A DNA stretch of 64,000 nt from UBA12545 sp051024685 (GCA_051024685.1 JAZHPA010000002.1:1-64000); one strand, 5' to 3'. Shown: positions 33,628 to 42,919, counted from the first letter of the stretch. The notes: generated from the sequence alone by a model not told the origin. Program-made: numbers and translations.

Positions 33628-34782
33628 TCAAGCGTTGTATGCCGACCGCAGCATATCGGCAACCTTTGTCGCAGTGATACGGTAGGGTACCAGGGCAAAA
33701 CCGGTGTCCGCGACAACCATCGGCGCTACTTGCAACACATCCTCAAGAGGAATGCCGAGCTCCTGCAAATTGGGGATTTCCACCGATTTAATGAGGGCAC
33801 GTAGGGCATCGCGGGCAATGGCTCCGATTTCCTCCGGGGCGGCATCCTCTTTGACCTCCACTCCCAGGCACTCGCAGATCATCCGCACCTTCTTGTATTC
33901 CGTTTTTGAGGCATACTCTATTACCTCGGGGAGGGCTACCCCGCAGGCAATACCATGGGGAATGTGAAAACGTGCGCCGAGGGTGTGGGCTATAGAATGA
34001 CCAAGGTGGACCAGGGCATTGGTGAACGCCATCCCGGCGTACATAGAAGCAAGCAGCATATTCTCTCTGGCTTCGAGGTTGGAACCATCATGGTAAGCTA
34101 TTGGAAGCCATTTAGCGATCAACCTGATGGCTTCCCGTGCCAGGGCATCGGAAAGGGGATTGGCCTGTCCGCCGGTCATGGATTCCACTGCATGAGCCAG
34201 GGCATCTACCCCGGTCGCCGCAGTCATCTTCGGAGGCAAGCCCAGGGTGAGATCTGGATCTAATATGGCCAGAGAACCCACACAAACCGGGCTGACTACA
34301 CTGTCCTTTTTCCCCAGGGACGTGCAGGAGATAACACACATATTAGTAACCTCACTGCCTGTACCGCTGGTAGTAGGAATAAAAACCATCGGTACGCCTG
34401 GCTTCAGGTTCTTTTGAACGCCGAAATACTTCATGATGGGAGGTTCGTTGTTAATCAGAATATTGATTCCTTTGGCGGTGTCGATGGAACTTCCGCCTCC
34501 CACGGCTACAATGCCGTCGATCTGTTCTTGGCGTGCTATTTGGGCGGCTTGTTCCACCATTGTATCGGGGGGGTCGGGAAGCACGCCGTCAAAGCAGACG
34601 GTTTCAACCCCGGCATTTTGAATGTTCTCTACAATAGTGCCGGCAATACCTGCATCCTTAATCCCCTTATCGTAGACTACAAGGACCTTTCGGCACCCCA
34701 ATTCGCGGACTTTCAGGCCGGTACGCAGGGATGAACCGCTACCCATAATGACGGGAACAAAGATATTAAACGAGGTGATCAT
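33628..34782 (-). CDS. Iron-containing alcohol dehydrogenase
   Basis: 384-aa group III (Fe-dependent) NAD(P)-dependent dehydrogenase interconverting alcohol and aldehyde. The NAD motif GGGSSIDTAKGINIL and the signature FIPTTSGTGSEVTNMCVI are intact. Metal ligands lie in TGVDALAHAVES, LVHLGHSIAHTLGARFHIPH and HGIACGVALPE. It is the first gene of the adh-aor-moaD operon (41 nt before aor). Together with AOR it could link alcohol, aldehyde and acid. The start ATG at 34782 follows AAAGGGGAGG. Confidence 0.92.
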   Translation of the reverse strand: MITSFNIFVPVIMGSGSSLRTGLKVRELGCRKVLVVYDKGIKDAGIAGTIVENIQNAGVETVCFDGVLPDPPDTMVEQAAQIARQEQIDGIVAVGGGSSIDTAKGINILINNEPPIMKYFGVQKNLKPGVPMVFIPTTSGTGSEVTNMCVISCTSLGKKDSVVSPVCVGSLAILDPDLTLGLPPKMTAATGVDALAHAVESMTGGQANPLSDALAREAIRLIAKWLPIAYHDGSNLEARENMLLASMYAGMAFTNALVHLGHSIAHTLGARFHIPHGIACGVALPEVIEYASKTEYKKVRMICECLGVEVKEDAAPEEIGAIARDALRALIKSVEIPNLQELGIPLEDVLQVAPMVVADTGFALVPYRITATKVADMLRSAYNA

Positions 34783-34931
34783 TTATCCTGCCTCCCCTTT
34801 CCAGAATTCAAAAATCACAGGCAGTAACATATATTTATCCATAAGATAGAATATCATAGCGTTTTCCTGTCGGAATATATTCATACTTAACAAAAATGAG
34901 CTGGTCCATTCATACAAGTTGCCCAATGAAA

Positions 34932-34961
34932 TTGCATGCCCCACGCGGTAAATGGTATACT
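34932..34961 (+). promoter_or_regulatory. Sigma-A promoter of the PucR/CdaR-type regulator
   Basis: TTGCAT (34932-34937), 18 bp, TATACT (34956-34961), leaving a ~90-nt leader. A short palindrome GAATATATTC at 34873-34882 lies between this promoter and the divergent adh gene and could be an operator. Confidence 0.6.
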
Positions 34962-35059
34962 TATTTCGGTAACACTCCCCTGATAGCGGTTCGGGCAGAG
35001 AAAGGAAAATCCTGCAAATCCTGTTTAACCGGTTTTCAAGCTGACGGGAAGGGTTAGAG

Positions 35060-36598
35060 ATGCGTTATCGTGAACTGATAGAGAAACTGCAGGAGAGATA
35101 CGAAATACAGCCCCTGGTGGAGGGGGATTCCCCGTCCATTATGGATATTCGCCTACTAGAAGGGAAGGAACAACAGTGGAATGAATATGTACTGTATGTG
35201 GGGAGTTGTGCAGGGTTGAAGAATCCGCCGGATCGCCCGATTATGTTGCTTTCCGTGGGTGACCCGCCCCCCCTGCCTGAGGGAAGTAGTTGTGCCCGCA
35301 TCAAGTTTGACGATATGTGCAGTTTGTTCAATGCGGCGAAGGACTTGATTTGTAGGGACCTACGTGAAGAGGCCGTCTTCTTTGACCTGGCGCAAATGGC
35401 CGCCGACGAAAAGAATGTGCAATACATCATTAACGCTGCAGCCGCCTTGCTCGGAAATGCCCTAATTCTTGTGGATGCTGGCCAGAAGGTGCTCGCATAT
35501 TCGACAAACTATGAAATTGTAGATCCACTCTGGGTGCAAAACGTCGCGAGGGGGTACTGTTCCTTTGAGTTCGTGCAGATAGTGCGCTCCAGCAGGGATA
35601 TGAAGCAATGGAGCAAACACGGAAATGAAACGCAGTTTATAACATTGCCCGGAGATCGGCAGCCGAAACTGGTAGCGCGAGTTACTCACAAAAATCATGT
35701 CATAGGCGCACTGGTCATGATCGTACACCACAAGCCGGTAGGGAACCTTCACCTCCGCCTGCTTCCCCTGATCGGAAAATTACTTTTTGCCGTCTTAAAT
35801 CGGGATTCTTCATTCGAACAGTCATACCATTCTCCCTACGGTGCTATCCTATATAACCTGTTGGACGACGAGGAAATTTCCGACACCCTAGAATATATTA
35901 ACTCCACCGGGCTCCGGTTTCCACCGGAAATGCGCGTGGTAGTGGCCCGCTTCGTTCACATTCCTGAAAACCGCTATCTCAAGCACACTTTTAGCATGCA
36001 ACTAGAGCGCATCTTTCCTGAAGGGCATTCCGTAGTTTACAAAAGCTATATAGGGATTCTGGTCCCCTCGGTTTCCGATACGCAAAGAGAAGAGCTTATC
36101 ATGCTGGCCAAGAACGAAAATGTAGATATAGGCATAAGCTGGCCTTTTTCAGATATTGTAGAATTCAAAAGACATTTTAATCAGGCAGTGTCGGCCATAA
36201 AGCTGGCGCATCTCTTTGGACTAACCAACCAGGTCCTTGACTACAGTGATTTTCACTACTATGACCTGCTGAGCAACTACGCCGGAAGGATACCGCTGGA
36301 ACATTTCTGCCATCCGGCCTTACGGGTGCTCCGCGAGTACGACAAGGCCAACAATACGGACCTATATACCACTTTACGCGCCTATCTGGAGTGCAACTTA
36401 AACCAGTGTGCCGCCGCGAAAGCGCTGTTCATACACAGAAATTCTCTGATTTACAGAATTAAACGGATCAAGCAGGTCACAGGGCTAGACCTGAATGATC
36501 ATAAGGTCGTCCGTTCTCTTATTGACTCATTCAGGATTGACACCTTTCTTAATTCCACAACAAAAATCCCCCTTCAGGGCAGCAGGAAGACCTTCTAA
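35060..36598 (+). CDS. PucR/CdaR-family transcriptional regulator
   Basis: 512 aa. The N-terminal ~250 residues form a mixed sensor region (NAAAALLGNALILVDAGQKV, GAF/PucR-like). Residues ~255-420 resemble the GGDEF-like CdaR middle domain, and the C-terminus is a PucR-type helix-turn-helix: LRAYLECNLNQCAAAKALFI, HRNSLIYRIKRIKQVTGLDL. It is divergent from the adh-aor-moaD operon, 277 nt away, so it most likely controls that operon in response to a substrate. Members of this family usually activate catabolic genes. The effector cannot be read from sequence. Confidence 0.85.
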   Translation: MRYRELIEKLQERYEIQPLVEGDSPSIMDIRLLEGKEQQWNEYVLYVGSCAGLKNPPDRPIMLLSVGDPPPLPEGSSCARIKFDDMCSLFNAAKDLICRDLREEAVFFDLAQMAADEKNVQYIINAAAALLGNALILVDAGQKVLAYSTNYEIVDPLWVQNVARGYCSFEFVQIVRSSRDMKQWSKHGNETQFITLPGDRQPKLVARVTHKNHVIGALVMIVHHKPVGNLHLRLLPLIGKLLFAVLNRDSSFEQSYHSPYGAILYNLLDDEEISDTLEYINSTGLRFPPEMRVVVARFVHIPENRYLKHTFSMQLERIFPEGHSVVYKSYIGILVPSVSDTQREELIMLAKNENVDIGISWPFSDIVEFKRHFNQAVSAIKLAHLFGLTNQVLDYSDFHYYDLLSNYAGRIPLEHFCHPALRVLREYDKANNTDLYTTLRAYLECNLNQCAAAKALFIHRNSLIYRIKRIKQVTGLDLNDHKVVRSLIDSFRIDTFLNSTTKIPLQGSRKTF

Positions 36599-36816
36599 CT
36601 GTACAAAAAATGTACAAGAATTGCTCCTATGATTCAATCTCTGGGCATGCGGGTGCAGGCCCCTGATTGCTGTGGCTACACGTTTTCCTCTATGGCGGTC
36701 GGTGTACTCTAAATGCCGCATCCACCGGCCAGGGGAAGACTAAGTTGCACAAATATTTCTGCCCCCCGCCAAATATATATGAAGGCAGGAGCCATTAAAG
36801 GGCGGGAGGGGCGCCG

Positions 36817-37992
36817 GTGTTGGTTTTCCGGTTCCGGGCAGGTTTCATAGCCCTGGCGGGTTGTGGCTTGCTCCTGGTCGTGTTGACTACCTTGGCATTG
36901 GTGTGGAATAAGTCCCGTGTGGGCCGCATTTTAAACACGGCGGCCGCAAAGCAGGTCGAGGGTGAGACAACTTTTAGGGACATAACGGTTGTCCGCCGGG
37001 AATTGGAAAATATCTTCAAGTTCAGAGTCCAGGCTTTAGTGGCGGGCGATACCGGCGGCCTGGAGGAGTTCTACGATACTTCAGAGACTACCGGAAGATG
37101 GGCTTTAAACCACGAAATCGGTCGCAGCCGTTACGTCCGGGAATGGATGGTCAAGCGCGGCCAGGAATGGGTGGGGAATCTCCTGCACCTAAACATAGTA
37201 GACGCCGGCTTTAAAGACGAGCAGCATGCCTGGGCTTCGGTGTCCCACCATCTCATCCTCCAGTACCGGCCGCGAAACGTTAGCCAGGCCCCGGCAGGCC
37301 AGATGGGCTTGCGGACTATTCACTGGGTGGAACTGGTTAAGAAAGACGACCGGTGGTTGATCCAGAAGGACTGGTACTGGGACCCCTTCGAGAATGACAC
37401 CCTTACCCCAGACATTGCTCCCCATCCCATGGAGAGAGCCGAGATAGCCCATCCGCCGGACCCGGTCCCCCAGGATAGGAGTCGGGGGCAGTATAACCGG
37501 GAGGCCGCCGTACACTACGCGGAACGCTACAGCGGCGTGCGGATGGGTCCCGGCGACGGACGCTATAACCCGGCCTACAAAGATTTCACCTATGAGGGGG
37601 GCGACTGCGCCAACTTCGTCTCCCAAGTCTTGACGGATAAGAAGGCCGGGGGCCTCCCGACCGATTGGAACTGGTTCTACAGCCGAGGAGAAGGAACGGC
37701 GGCCTGGGTTCAAGCAGAGGCCCTGGTTTACCACTTAATCGATGCTGGGCTGGCCACGCTGATTAAGCGCGGCGATCTTCAAGAAGTATGGGAAGCCGTC
37801 GATCTCTTGGAGCCCGGCGACGTCATCGGCTATGAAGAGGATGGGGAGATCGTCCACGTGTCGGTAGTGGTCGGTCGAAATCCCCAGGGGTATGTGGTGG
37901 TAAACAGCCACACGGCGGATCGGTATCACGTTCCCTGGGATATGGGGTGGGAGGGAAGGCACCGGTACTGGCTGCTTCATATTATTTTCTAG
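36817..37992 (+). CDS. Membrane-anchored amidase-domain protein
   Basis: 391 aa. An N-terminal membrane segment (FIALAGCGLLLVVLTTLALV) is followed by a ~180-residue extracellular region and a C-terminal putative amidase domain (residues ~225-391) of the NlpC/P60-like clan. The catalytic cysteine is in YEGGDCANFVSQVL and the histidine in GEIVHVSVVVGR; VVNSHTADRYHVPW and YWLLHIIF close the domain as in the family. Likely acts on peptidoglycan outside the cell. GGGAGGGG precedes the GTG at 36817. The 218 bp upstream hold no gene, only an inverted repeat CTGTACA...TGTACAAG after the regulator. Confidence 0.85.
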   Translation: MLVFRFRAGFIALAGCGLLLVVLTTLALVWNKSRVGRILNTAAAKQVEGETTFRDITVVRRELENIFKFRVQALVAGDTGGLEEFYDTSETTGRWALNHEIGRSRYVREWMVKRGQEWVGNLLHLNIVDAGFKDEQHAWASVSHHLILQYRPRNVSQAPAGQMGLRTIHWVELVKKDDRWLIQKDWYWDPFENDTLTPDIAPHPMERAEIAHPPDPVPQDRSRGQYNREAAVHYAERYSGVRMGPGDGRYNPAYKDFTYEGGDCANFVSQVLTDKKAGGLPTDWNWFYSRGEGTAAWVQAEALVYHLIDAGLATLIKRGDLQEVWEAVDLLEPGDVIGYEEDGEIVHVSVVVGRNPQGYVVVNSHTADRYHVPWDMGWEGRHRYWLLHIIF

Positions 37993-38082
37993 CGCCCCGT
38001 ACATCCAAATATTGCCTTGACTTTTATTCCCTTAAGGGGAACAATACTTATAGGTGCCAAAAAATTGCGGGAGGGTCAGCCT

Positions 38083-38655
38083 ATGGATTTGTATGAAGCT
38101 ATACGTAAGCGACGGAGCATAAGGAAATATAAGCCGGACATGGTGCCCCGGGAAACAATAGCCCGCCTTTTAGAGCAGGCCATGTGGGCACCTTCGGGCC
38201 TAAACTGGCAGCAGTGGGAGTTCATGGTGGTCACGGGTCCCAAAAAGGAGGAGCTTGCCGCGAGTTACGGTAGGATTACGGAATTCGGCTTTCCCCCGGC
38301 CGGTCAGCGTACTCCGGCCCAGGAGAGTTTTATCCAGTGGGCCAAGACCTTGGGCGGCGCCCCGGTGGCCATTGTAGCCTTGACCCCGGCATACGGCGAC
38401 CCGGCCGTCAGGAAGATGAACCTGGAAAGCGTGTCGGCAGCCTTTGCCTACCTGCTGTTAGCCGCTACGGCCGAAGGCCTCGGCACCTGCTGGATGACGG
38501 GGCCTTTACGCAATGAAAAGGAAATCCGGCGCATTCTAGAAATTCCTGATGATAAAGAAATTGTAGCCATGACTCCTCTTGGCTACCCGGACGAGGAACC
38601 GGCCCCCCCACCGCGGAAGGACCAGCAAGAGAAAATTCAGTGGCTCGGCTTTTAG
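38083..38655 (+). CDS. Nitroreductase-family flavoprotein
   Basis: 190-aa FMN-dependent oxidoreductase. Family features: MDLYEAIRKRRSIRKYKPD (FMN phosphate Arg/Ser/Arg), WAPSGLNWQQWEFMVV, SVSAAFAYLLLAATAEGLGT and IVAMTPLGYPDEEP. The ATG at 38083 has GGGAGGG seven bases upstream; the frame is open a further 22 codons without a better site. The substrate is unknown; relatives act on nitroaromatics, quinones or in cofactor metabolism. It stands alone between the amidase and a DUF3243 gene. Confidence 0.92.
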   Translation: MDLYEAIRKRRSIRKYKPDMVPRETIARLLEQAMWAPSGLNWQQWEFMVVTGPKKEELAASYGRITEFGFPPAGQRTPAQESFIQWAKTLGGAPVAIVALTPAYGDPAVRKMNLESVSAAFAYLLLAATAEGLGTCWMTGPLRNEKEIRRILEIPDDKEIVAMTPLGYPDEEPAPPPRKDQQEKIQWLGF

Positions 38656-38744
38656 GGTCCCGCACCATAACGGCACATAACCCCCTTGAAGGCGGGGAAT
38701 AATGGTAAGAGAGAGCCTGCGCAGAAAGGGGGTAGTGTGCTTCC

Positions 38745-39020
38745 ATGGTCGAAGTGGCGGAGATGAGCTGGCAGAAGTGGAAGGATACTCTGGCAGCAGC
38801 CATAAATGTGGGTAGTATGATGGGTATAAACGAGGACACTATGGGCAACATCGCCTACCGGATAGGAAACTTTCTGGCCGAGAAGGTGGACCCTGCTAAC
38901 CGGGAGCAAAGGGTGCTGAAGGAATTATGGGATGCGGCCAGCGACGACCAGAGGCGCGTTCTTGCCGAGATCATTACGCAAATGGTCAGCGACGGACGGC
39001 GGCAGGATAAGCTTATGTAA
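38745..39020 (+). CDS. DUF3243 family protein
   Basis: 91 aa, all-helical and soluble. The sequence MSWQKWKDTLAAAINVGSMM, then AYRIGNFLAEKVDPANREQR and LKELWDAASDDQRRVLAEII, matches the DUF3243 family of spore-forming Firmicutes; no function is known. The start is either the ATG at 38745 or the one at 38763 (MSWQKW); AAAGGGGG lies 12 nt before the first. It is followed by a bidirectional terminator shared with the ferredoxin gene. Confidence 0.75.
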   Translation: MVEVAEMSWQKWKDTLAAAINVGSMMGINEDTMGNIAYRIGNFLAEKVDPANREQRVLKELWDAASDDQRRVLAEIITQMVSDGRRQDKLM

Positions 39021-39023
39021 AGG

Positions 39024-39058
39024 GGAGAGGGGAGCTTTTGGTGTGGGCTCCCCTCTCC
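39024..39058. terminator. Bidirectional terminator
   Basis: Perfect 12-bp stem GGAGAGGGGAGC/GCTCCCCTCTCC with an 11-nt loop between two converging genes (DUF3243 and ferredoxin). U-runs are short on both sides. Confidence 0.8.
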
Positions 39059-39070
39059 ATGTACCTGTCG

Positions 39071-39259
39071 TTACACCTCTTTGATGGCCTCGCTGGGGCA
39101 GGATTCAATGGCTTCCCGAGCACAATCCTCGGCGTCTTCGGGCACCTCATTGACGATGACATGGGAAAGTCCCTCATCATTCCAGTCAAAAACTGCGGGG
39201 CAGAGGTCGATACAGGCTCCGCAAGCAATGCAAAGGTCTTGGTCAACATAAACTTTCAT
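39071..39259 (-). CDS. Single-cluster [4Fe-4S] ferredoxin
   Basis: 62-aa electron carrier. The sequence CIACGACIDLCPAVF supplies three ligands plus a Cys-Pro, and the last ligand is in ESCPSEAI. This is the single-cluster type known from Moorella and Thermotoga, not the 2[4Fe-4S] type. The ATG at 39259 has GGAGGT 9 nt upstream; the frame is open 11 codons more. An ATTATA (39279-39284), i.e. TATAAT on the minus strand, gives a -10 box nearly at the ribosome site. It might serve AOR-type enzymes, but that is not shown by position. Confidence 0.93.
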   Translation of the reverse strand: MKVYVDQDLCIACGACIDLCPAVFDWNDEGLSHVIVNEVPEDAEDCAREAIESCPSEAIKEV

Positions 39260-39363
39260 ACTCTCCGTACCTCCCACCATTATAGTTTCCAAAGCATTAG
39301 CTATTCTGTACGGCTCCCAAGCTTTTCATACTTCTATACTCTTCTACACTCATCTAAACTCAT

Positions 39364-40788
39364 CTAATGAGTTGCCTCCTTGGTGCGGGGGGTCTTTACC
39401 CACACCTGTGGCTGACGGTTTAGTAATTTCATGACGGACGCCGCACTATAGGGAAGCGGCAAGAAAAAGCTCGCGACGGGCAGGGCTATAAGCTGTAAAG
39501 CCCCCAGGATTTGCTCGTACCACGGAACCGGCGTCATAAGCCGCCGGAAGTGGAAAAAGGTATAAAAGGTAAAGGCATAATAAACCAGAAAAAGATAATG
39601 CAACACTTTGCGCATCGCGAGGGGAAGCACCGAAGGGTCCAGGTAGCCGTGCAGTGCCAGGAATAAGAAAGTGAGGGGAATTAGCACGGCGCTCTGGTAA
39701 AGGGTCCATTCTCCCTGACCTTTCCAGAAGAGATTATAGAGCAAGGGCCCCCGCTTTTCCCAGTCGTACTGGTAGGCCCAGCGGAACTTATCGCACACCT
39801 GAAGGTGGCCGCTTCCCCACCGCAGGCGCTGGCGGAAAAAGGCGTGGAACGTGGCCGGTGTCTGTTCGGTACTGTAGAAAGGGAAATACTCGGCCCATAC
39901 CCCGGTTTCCAGGTAAGCCCGCACTCCCAGCTCTAGGTCTTCGGTCAAGGCCCGATGGTCGTAGCCCCCAATGCGTTCCAAGAGCCGACGGCCTACAAAA
40001 AGATTGGTCCCTCCGACGAAAGGAAGGCGTTTCATTAAGATAGGCATGTACCACTTATGGGAGATAGCCTGATAGAGGGCCGCCACCTTGGTTATAAAGC
40101 CCAGCTGAAAGAAGTTGCGCACCTGGAAGACCGGTCCCTGCCAGATCCTCTCCCTGGGGTCCTGCAGGTAAGACCAGGCTATGTAGAGGAGCACCTTTTC
40201 TTCCGGGTGGCTTTCAGCGTCGTAGAAACCGCAGATCACCGTCCGCTCATCCACCGCGGACAGCCCGTAGTTCAGGGCCCGGCCTTTGGTGGAAGGAACG
40301 GTTCGTCCCACGCAAAATCCGCGGTAACGCCCATCGAAATCGTAGGGTACCGTACAGTGTTTCAGGCGGGGCACGTCGGTGCGAACAGCAAATTCCCTGA
40401 TTTTATATTCAACCACGTCCTGGGTAGTGAGTTCACTGCTACCTGTCTCCTGCCGGGCGAGCAGTTCTTTTTCGTCGGTAATGACGATAATCTCGTAGCG
40501 GTCTTTAGGATATTCTAAAGAGGCCAGGTGCTCAATGGTGTTGGCGATCACATCGGCCTCGTTGCGGGCCGGGACCAGGATGGAAATGAAGGGCACCTCC
40601 AACCCCTTTTCCGTGGCCAGGGCTTCCACCTTGCCGATGCTAAGCTGAGGCCTTTTGTTCCAGAAGTGCGCGTTCGCATACCGTCGCCAAAAAAAGTACC
40701 TCACGAATAAGACGAAGAACAGCAGATAGAATCCAACGGCGGTTAAGTAAAGGATCTGCGCCCATTCTAGCCCAGTTTCCCAATCCAT
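39364..40788 (-). CDS. Processive membrane glycosyltransferase family 2
   Basis: 474 aa. One N-terminal membrane helix (ILYLTAVGFYLLFFVLFVRY), a cytosolic GT2 domain (ISILVPARNEADVIANTIEH, GFYDAESHPE as DxD-type site, LTEDLELGVRAYLETG and FHAFFRQRLRWGSGHLQVC, the RxxRW motif), then several C-terminal membrane helices (residues ~345-460). The layout resembles cellulose/hyaluronan synthase-like enzymes that make and export a polysaccharide or a lipid-linked sugar. The product is unknown. It is a single gene, divergent from the triple-HTH regulator across 340 bp. Confidence 0.88.
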   Translation of the reverse strand: MDWETGLEWAQILYLTAVGFYLLFFVLFVRYFFWRRYANAHFWNKRPQLSIGKVEALATEKGLEVPFISILVPARNEADVIANTIEHLASLEYPKDRYEIIVITDEKELLARQETGSSELTTQDVVEYKIREFAVRTDVPRLKHCTVPYDFDGRYRGFCVGRTVPSTKGRALNYGLSAVDERTVICGFYDAESHPEEKVLLYIAWSYLQDPRERIWQGPVFQVRNFFQLGFITKVAALYQAISHKWYMPILMKRLPFVGGTNLFVGRRLLERIGGYDHRALTEDLELGVRAYLETGVWAEYFPFYSTEQTPATFHAFFRQRLRWGSGHLQVCDKFRWAYQYDWEKRGPLLYNLFWKGQGEWTLYQSAVLIPLTFLFLALHGYLDPSVLPLAMRKVLHYLFLVYYAFTFYTFFHFRRLMTPVPWYEQILGALQLIALPVASFFLPLPYSAASVMKLLNRQPQVWVKTPRTKEATH

Positions 40789-41049
40789 TTTTCTCCCCCA
40801 TTTTTTGGGTATTATTCAACCCCTATAAATTATAACACCCGCCGGGCTTATTACCAATTCCTCAATTTTTCTCCTGGGCCAGTTTTCCCTTTCTGCGTCG
40901 ATTGTATCCCTCTCTGACCCGGCAATCTCTGAGTTCCTCAGTATCTTGTTTCGTGAGGCTCTTGTGCTATGCAAAGGGAAAAAAGGAGATAATTCTGGGC
41001 CGCATCGGCCGGTCCGACCGGAAAAGAAAGAAAGAGACTAGGTTAAATA

Positions 41050-41078
41050 TTGACAAGGCATGCCATTATATCTATACT
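41050..41078 (+). promoter_or_regulatory. Strong sigma-A promoter of the triple-HTH regulator
   Basis: TTGACA (41050-41055), 17 bp, TATACT (41073-41078). It overlaps the first in-frame ATG at 41060, so the real start must lie downstream. Inverted sequences around it (TTTATAAA) could be operators. The rest of the 340-bp gap shows nothing. Confidence 0.85.
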
Positions 41079-41128
41079 GTGTTTATAAATACTATGGCTT
41101 TGCCCCAAAACAGGTGGTAAATAGCGAA

Positions 41129-41887
41129 ATGAAGGTGTGCGGTCCGAAGATAAGGCAGTTGCGGGAAGAAAGAGGTTACTCTCTCCAGGACCTGGCGCGG
41201 AAGGCCGAGCTATCTGTGTCTTACCTGAGTGAAATCGAACGGGGGAGTAAGAAGCCTTCCCTTAAAACCCTGGAGCGGATAGCAGGGGCTTTAAACGTCC
41301 CCCGGGAGCAGCTGGTGGAGGCCGACCACCCCCGGGGTCTGGATTTAGGCCAGCGGCTGCGCCTGCTGAGGGAAAAGGCAGGGCTTTCCTTGACTCAATT
41401 TGCTTCTCAGGTGAACATATCCCCTTCCTACCTGAGCGAAATTGAGCGCGGCAACGTGTACCCTGCGGTAGACACCATTAAAAAGCTTGCCGAAGGGTTA
41501 AAGGTACCTTTGAGCGTTCTCTGGGGTCAGGGGGAAACCCTGGGCCAAAAGCTGCGGCTGGCCAGGGAAGAACAGGGGTTGACCCAGGCTGAACTGGCCA
41601 AAGCCGCGGGAGTTTCGGCCGGCCTGGTGGGGCAGATAGAGCAGGGGAAAGTCCAGCCTTCCCTCAAGACCCTGGAAAAGTTGGGTGCCGTCCTGGGGAT
41701 CTCGCCCTGTTATTTTATTGCCGACGATACCGGAGTGGAAGAAATTCTACACCAGATGAGCGCCGAGGTGCGCTGTCTGCTCATGGACCCCAAGGTGCAG
41801 TCCATTTTGCGTATGGTTTGCAATTGTACGGAAAAAGAGCTGCGGTTTATTCTCAACTTCATTCAACTCTACAAGCGAAGCCACTAG
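41129..41887 (+). CDS. Transcriptional regulator with three tandem XRE helix-turn-helix domains
   Basis: 252 aa from the ATG at 41129 (AGGTGG upstream). Three successive HTH_XRE units are clear: IRQLREERGYSLQDLARKAE with VSYLSEIERGSKKPSLKTLE; LRLLREKAGLSLTQFASQVN with PSYLSEIERGNVYPAVDTIK; LRLAREEQGLTQAELAKAAG with GLVGQIEQGKVQPSLKTLE. A ~60-aa C-terminal tail (EVRCLLMDPKVQSILRMVCN) has two Cys and a helical RFILNFIQLYK segment. Most XRE proteins have one such domain. It may bind an extended operator alone or loop DNA. It converges on ldh (4 nt apart). Confidence 0.9.
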   Translation: MKVCGPKIRQLREERGYSLQDLARKAELSVSYLSEIERGSKKPSLKTLERIAGALNVPREQLVEADHPRGLDLGQRLRLLREKAGLSLTQFASQVNISPSYLSEIERGNVYPAVDTIKKLAEGLKVPLSVLWGQGETLGQKLRLAREEQGLTQAELAKAAGVSAGLVGQIEQGKVQPSLKTLEKLGAVLGISPCYFIADDTGVEEILHQMSAEVRCLLMDPKVQSILRMVCNCTEKELRFILNFIQLYKRSH

Positions 41888-41891
41888 AGCC

Positions 41892-42845
41892 CTAGAGCTT
41901 CAGCTCCTTGATGATCTGGTCCAATGTTTCAGCCGAATGCTGAAGGGCCAGCCGTTCTCCGGGGGCCAGGGGCAAGGGAAGAACACTCAGGCGCCCCTCC
42001 CGGCCTATTATGCAGGGAAGGCTTAGGGCTATTTCCTCCTTAAGGTCGTAGAGATCGCGGATGACGCTGGAAACGGTGAGGACCCGCTTCTCGTTGCGCA
42101 GGATGGCCTCGGTTATGTGGGTTAACGCCAGGGCCACGCCGTAGGAAGTATATCCTTTCCGCTGGATAATTTCGTAGGCAGCTTCACGCACCTGGTGGCT
42201 GATCTCTACCTTGAAGAGGTCGCGGTCCTTTGTGGGTTCGGGCAGGGGAAATTCATCCAGCCCTATCCCGGCAATATTGGTGAGGCTGAAGAGCAGAACT
42301 TCCGTATCCCCGTGTTCGCCAATAACGTAGCCGTGGATGTTGCGCGGGTCGATCCCTAACTTAAGGCTCAAGAGGTGGCGGAAGCGGGCGCTGTCCAGCA
42401 CCGTTCCGGACCCGAGCACGCGGGAGGGCGGAAGGCCGGAAACTTTCCAGGCTACGTAGGTTAAGATATCTACCGGATTAGTGACCATGAGGATGATGGC
42501 CCGGGGACAGTACTGTACGATTTCCGGCAGGGTTTCCCGGACTATGCGGGCGTTGCGGTGGACTAAATCCAAGCGGGTTTCCCCTGGCCGCTGGTTGGCA
42601 CCGGCAGCAAAGATGATAACCTGGGAACCGGCACAATCCCTTAACTCACCGGCTCGAATTTTTACCGGACGAATGAGGGTGGCCGCATGGGATAGGTCAA
42701 TGGCCTCTCCTTCGGCTTTGGCTTTGTTAACGTCCACCAGCACTATTTCCCCGACAACACCGCTGAAGATCAGAGCAAAGGCGGTACTGGTTCCGACAAA
42801 GCCGGTGCCAATAACGGCTACCTTAGCCGTACCCTGTTCGAGCAT
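41892..42845 (-). CDS. ldh: L-lactate dehydrogenase
   Basis: 317 aa; interconverts pyruvate and lactate with NADH. NAD-binding start VAVIGTGFVGTSTAFALI, the substrate loop GANQRPGETR with Gln (lactate type rather than the Arg of malate dehydrogenases), VTNPVDILTYVAWK, the catalytic histidine in YVIGEHGDTEVLLFS, and ILRNEKRVLTVSS. Fermentative end product, normally activated by fructose 1,6-bisphosphate in this group. It is divergent from a LysR gene 74 nt away and converges on the triple-HTH regulator. Confidence 0.94.
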   Translation of the reverse strand: MLEQGTAKVAVIGTGFVGTSTAFALIFSGVVGEIVLVDVNKAKAEGEAIDLSHAATLIRPVKIRAGELRDCAGSQVIIFAAGANQRPGETRLDLVHRNARIVRETLPEIVQYCPRAIILMVTNPVDILTYVAWKVSGLPPSRVLGSGTVLDSARFRHLLSLKLGIDPRNIHGYVIGEHGDTEVLLFSLTNIAGIGLDEFPLPEPTKDRDLFKVEISHQVREAAYEIIQRKGYTSYGVALALTHITEAILRNEKRVLTVSSVIRDLYDLKEEIALSLPCIIGREGRLSVLPLPLAPGERLALQHSAETLDQIIKELKL

Positions 42846-42919
42846 GCCCTCACCCCTGCTAGCATGTGAAATGTGGTCTAAGTCTTATTCTAACTTTTTT
42901 AGGGCAGGCTATACCGGAA

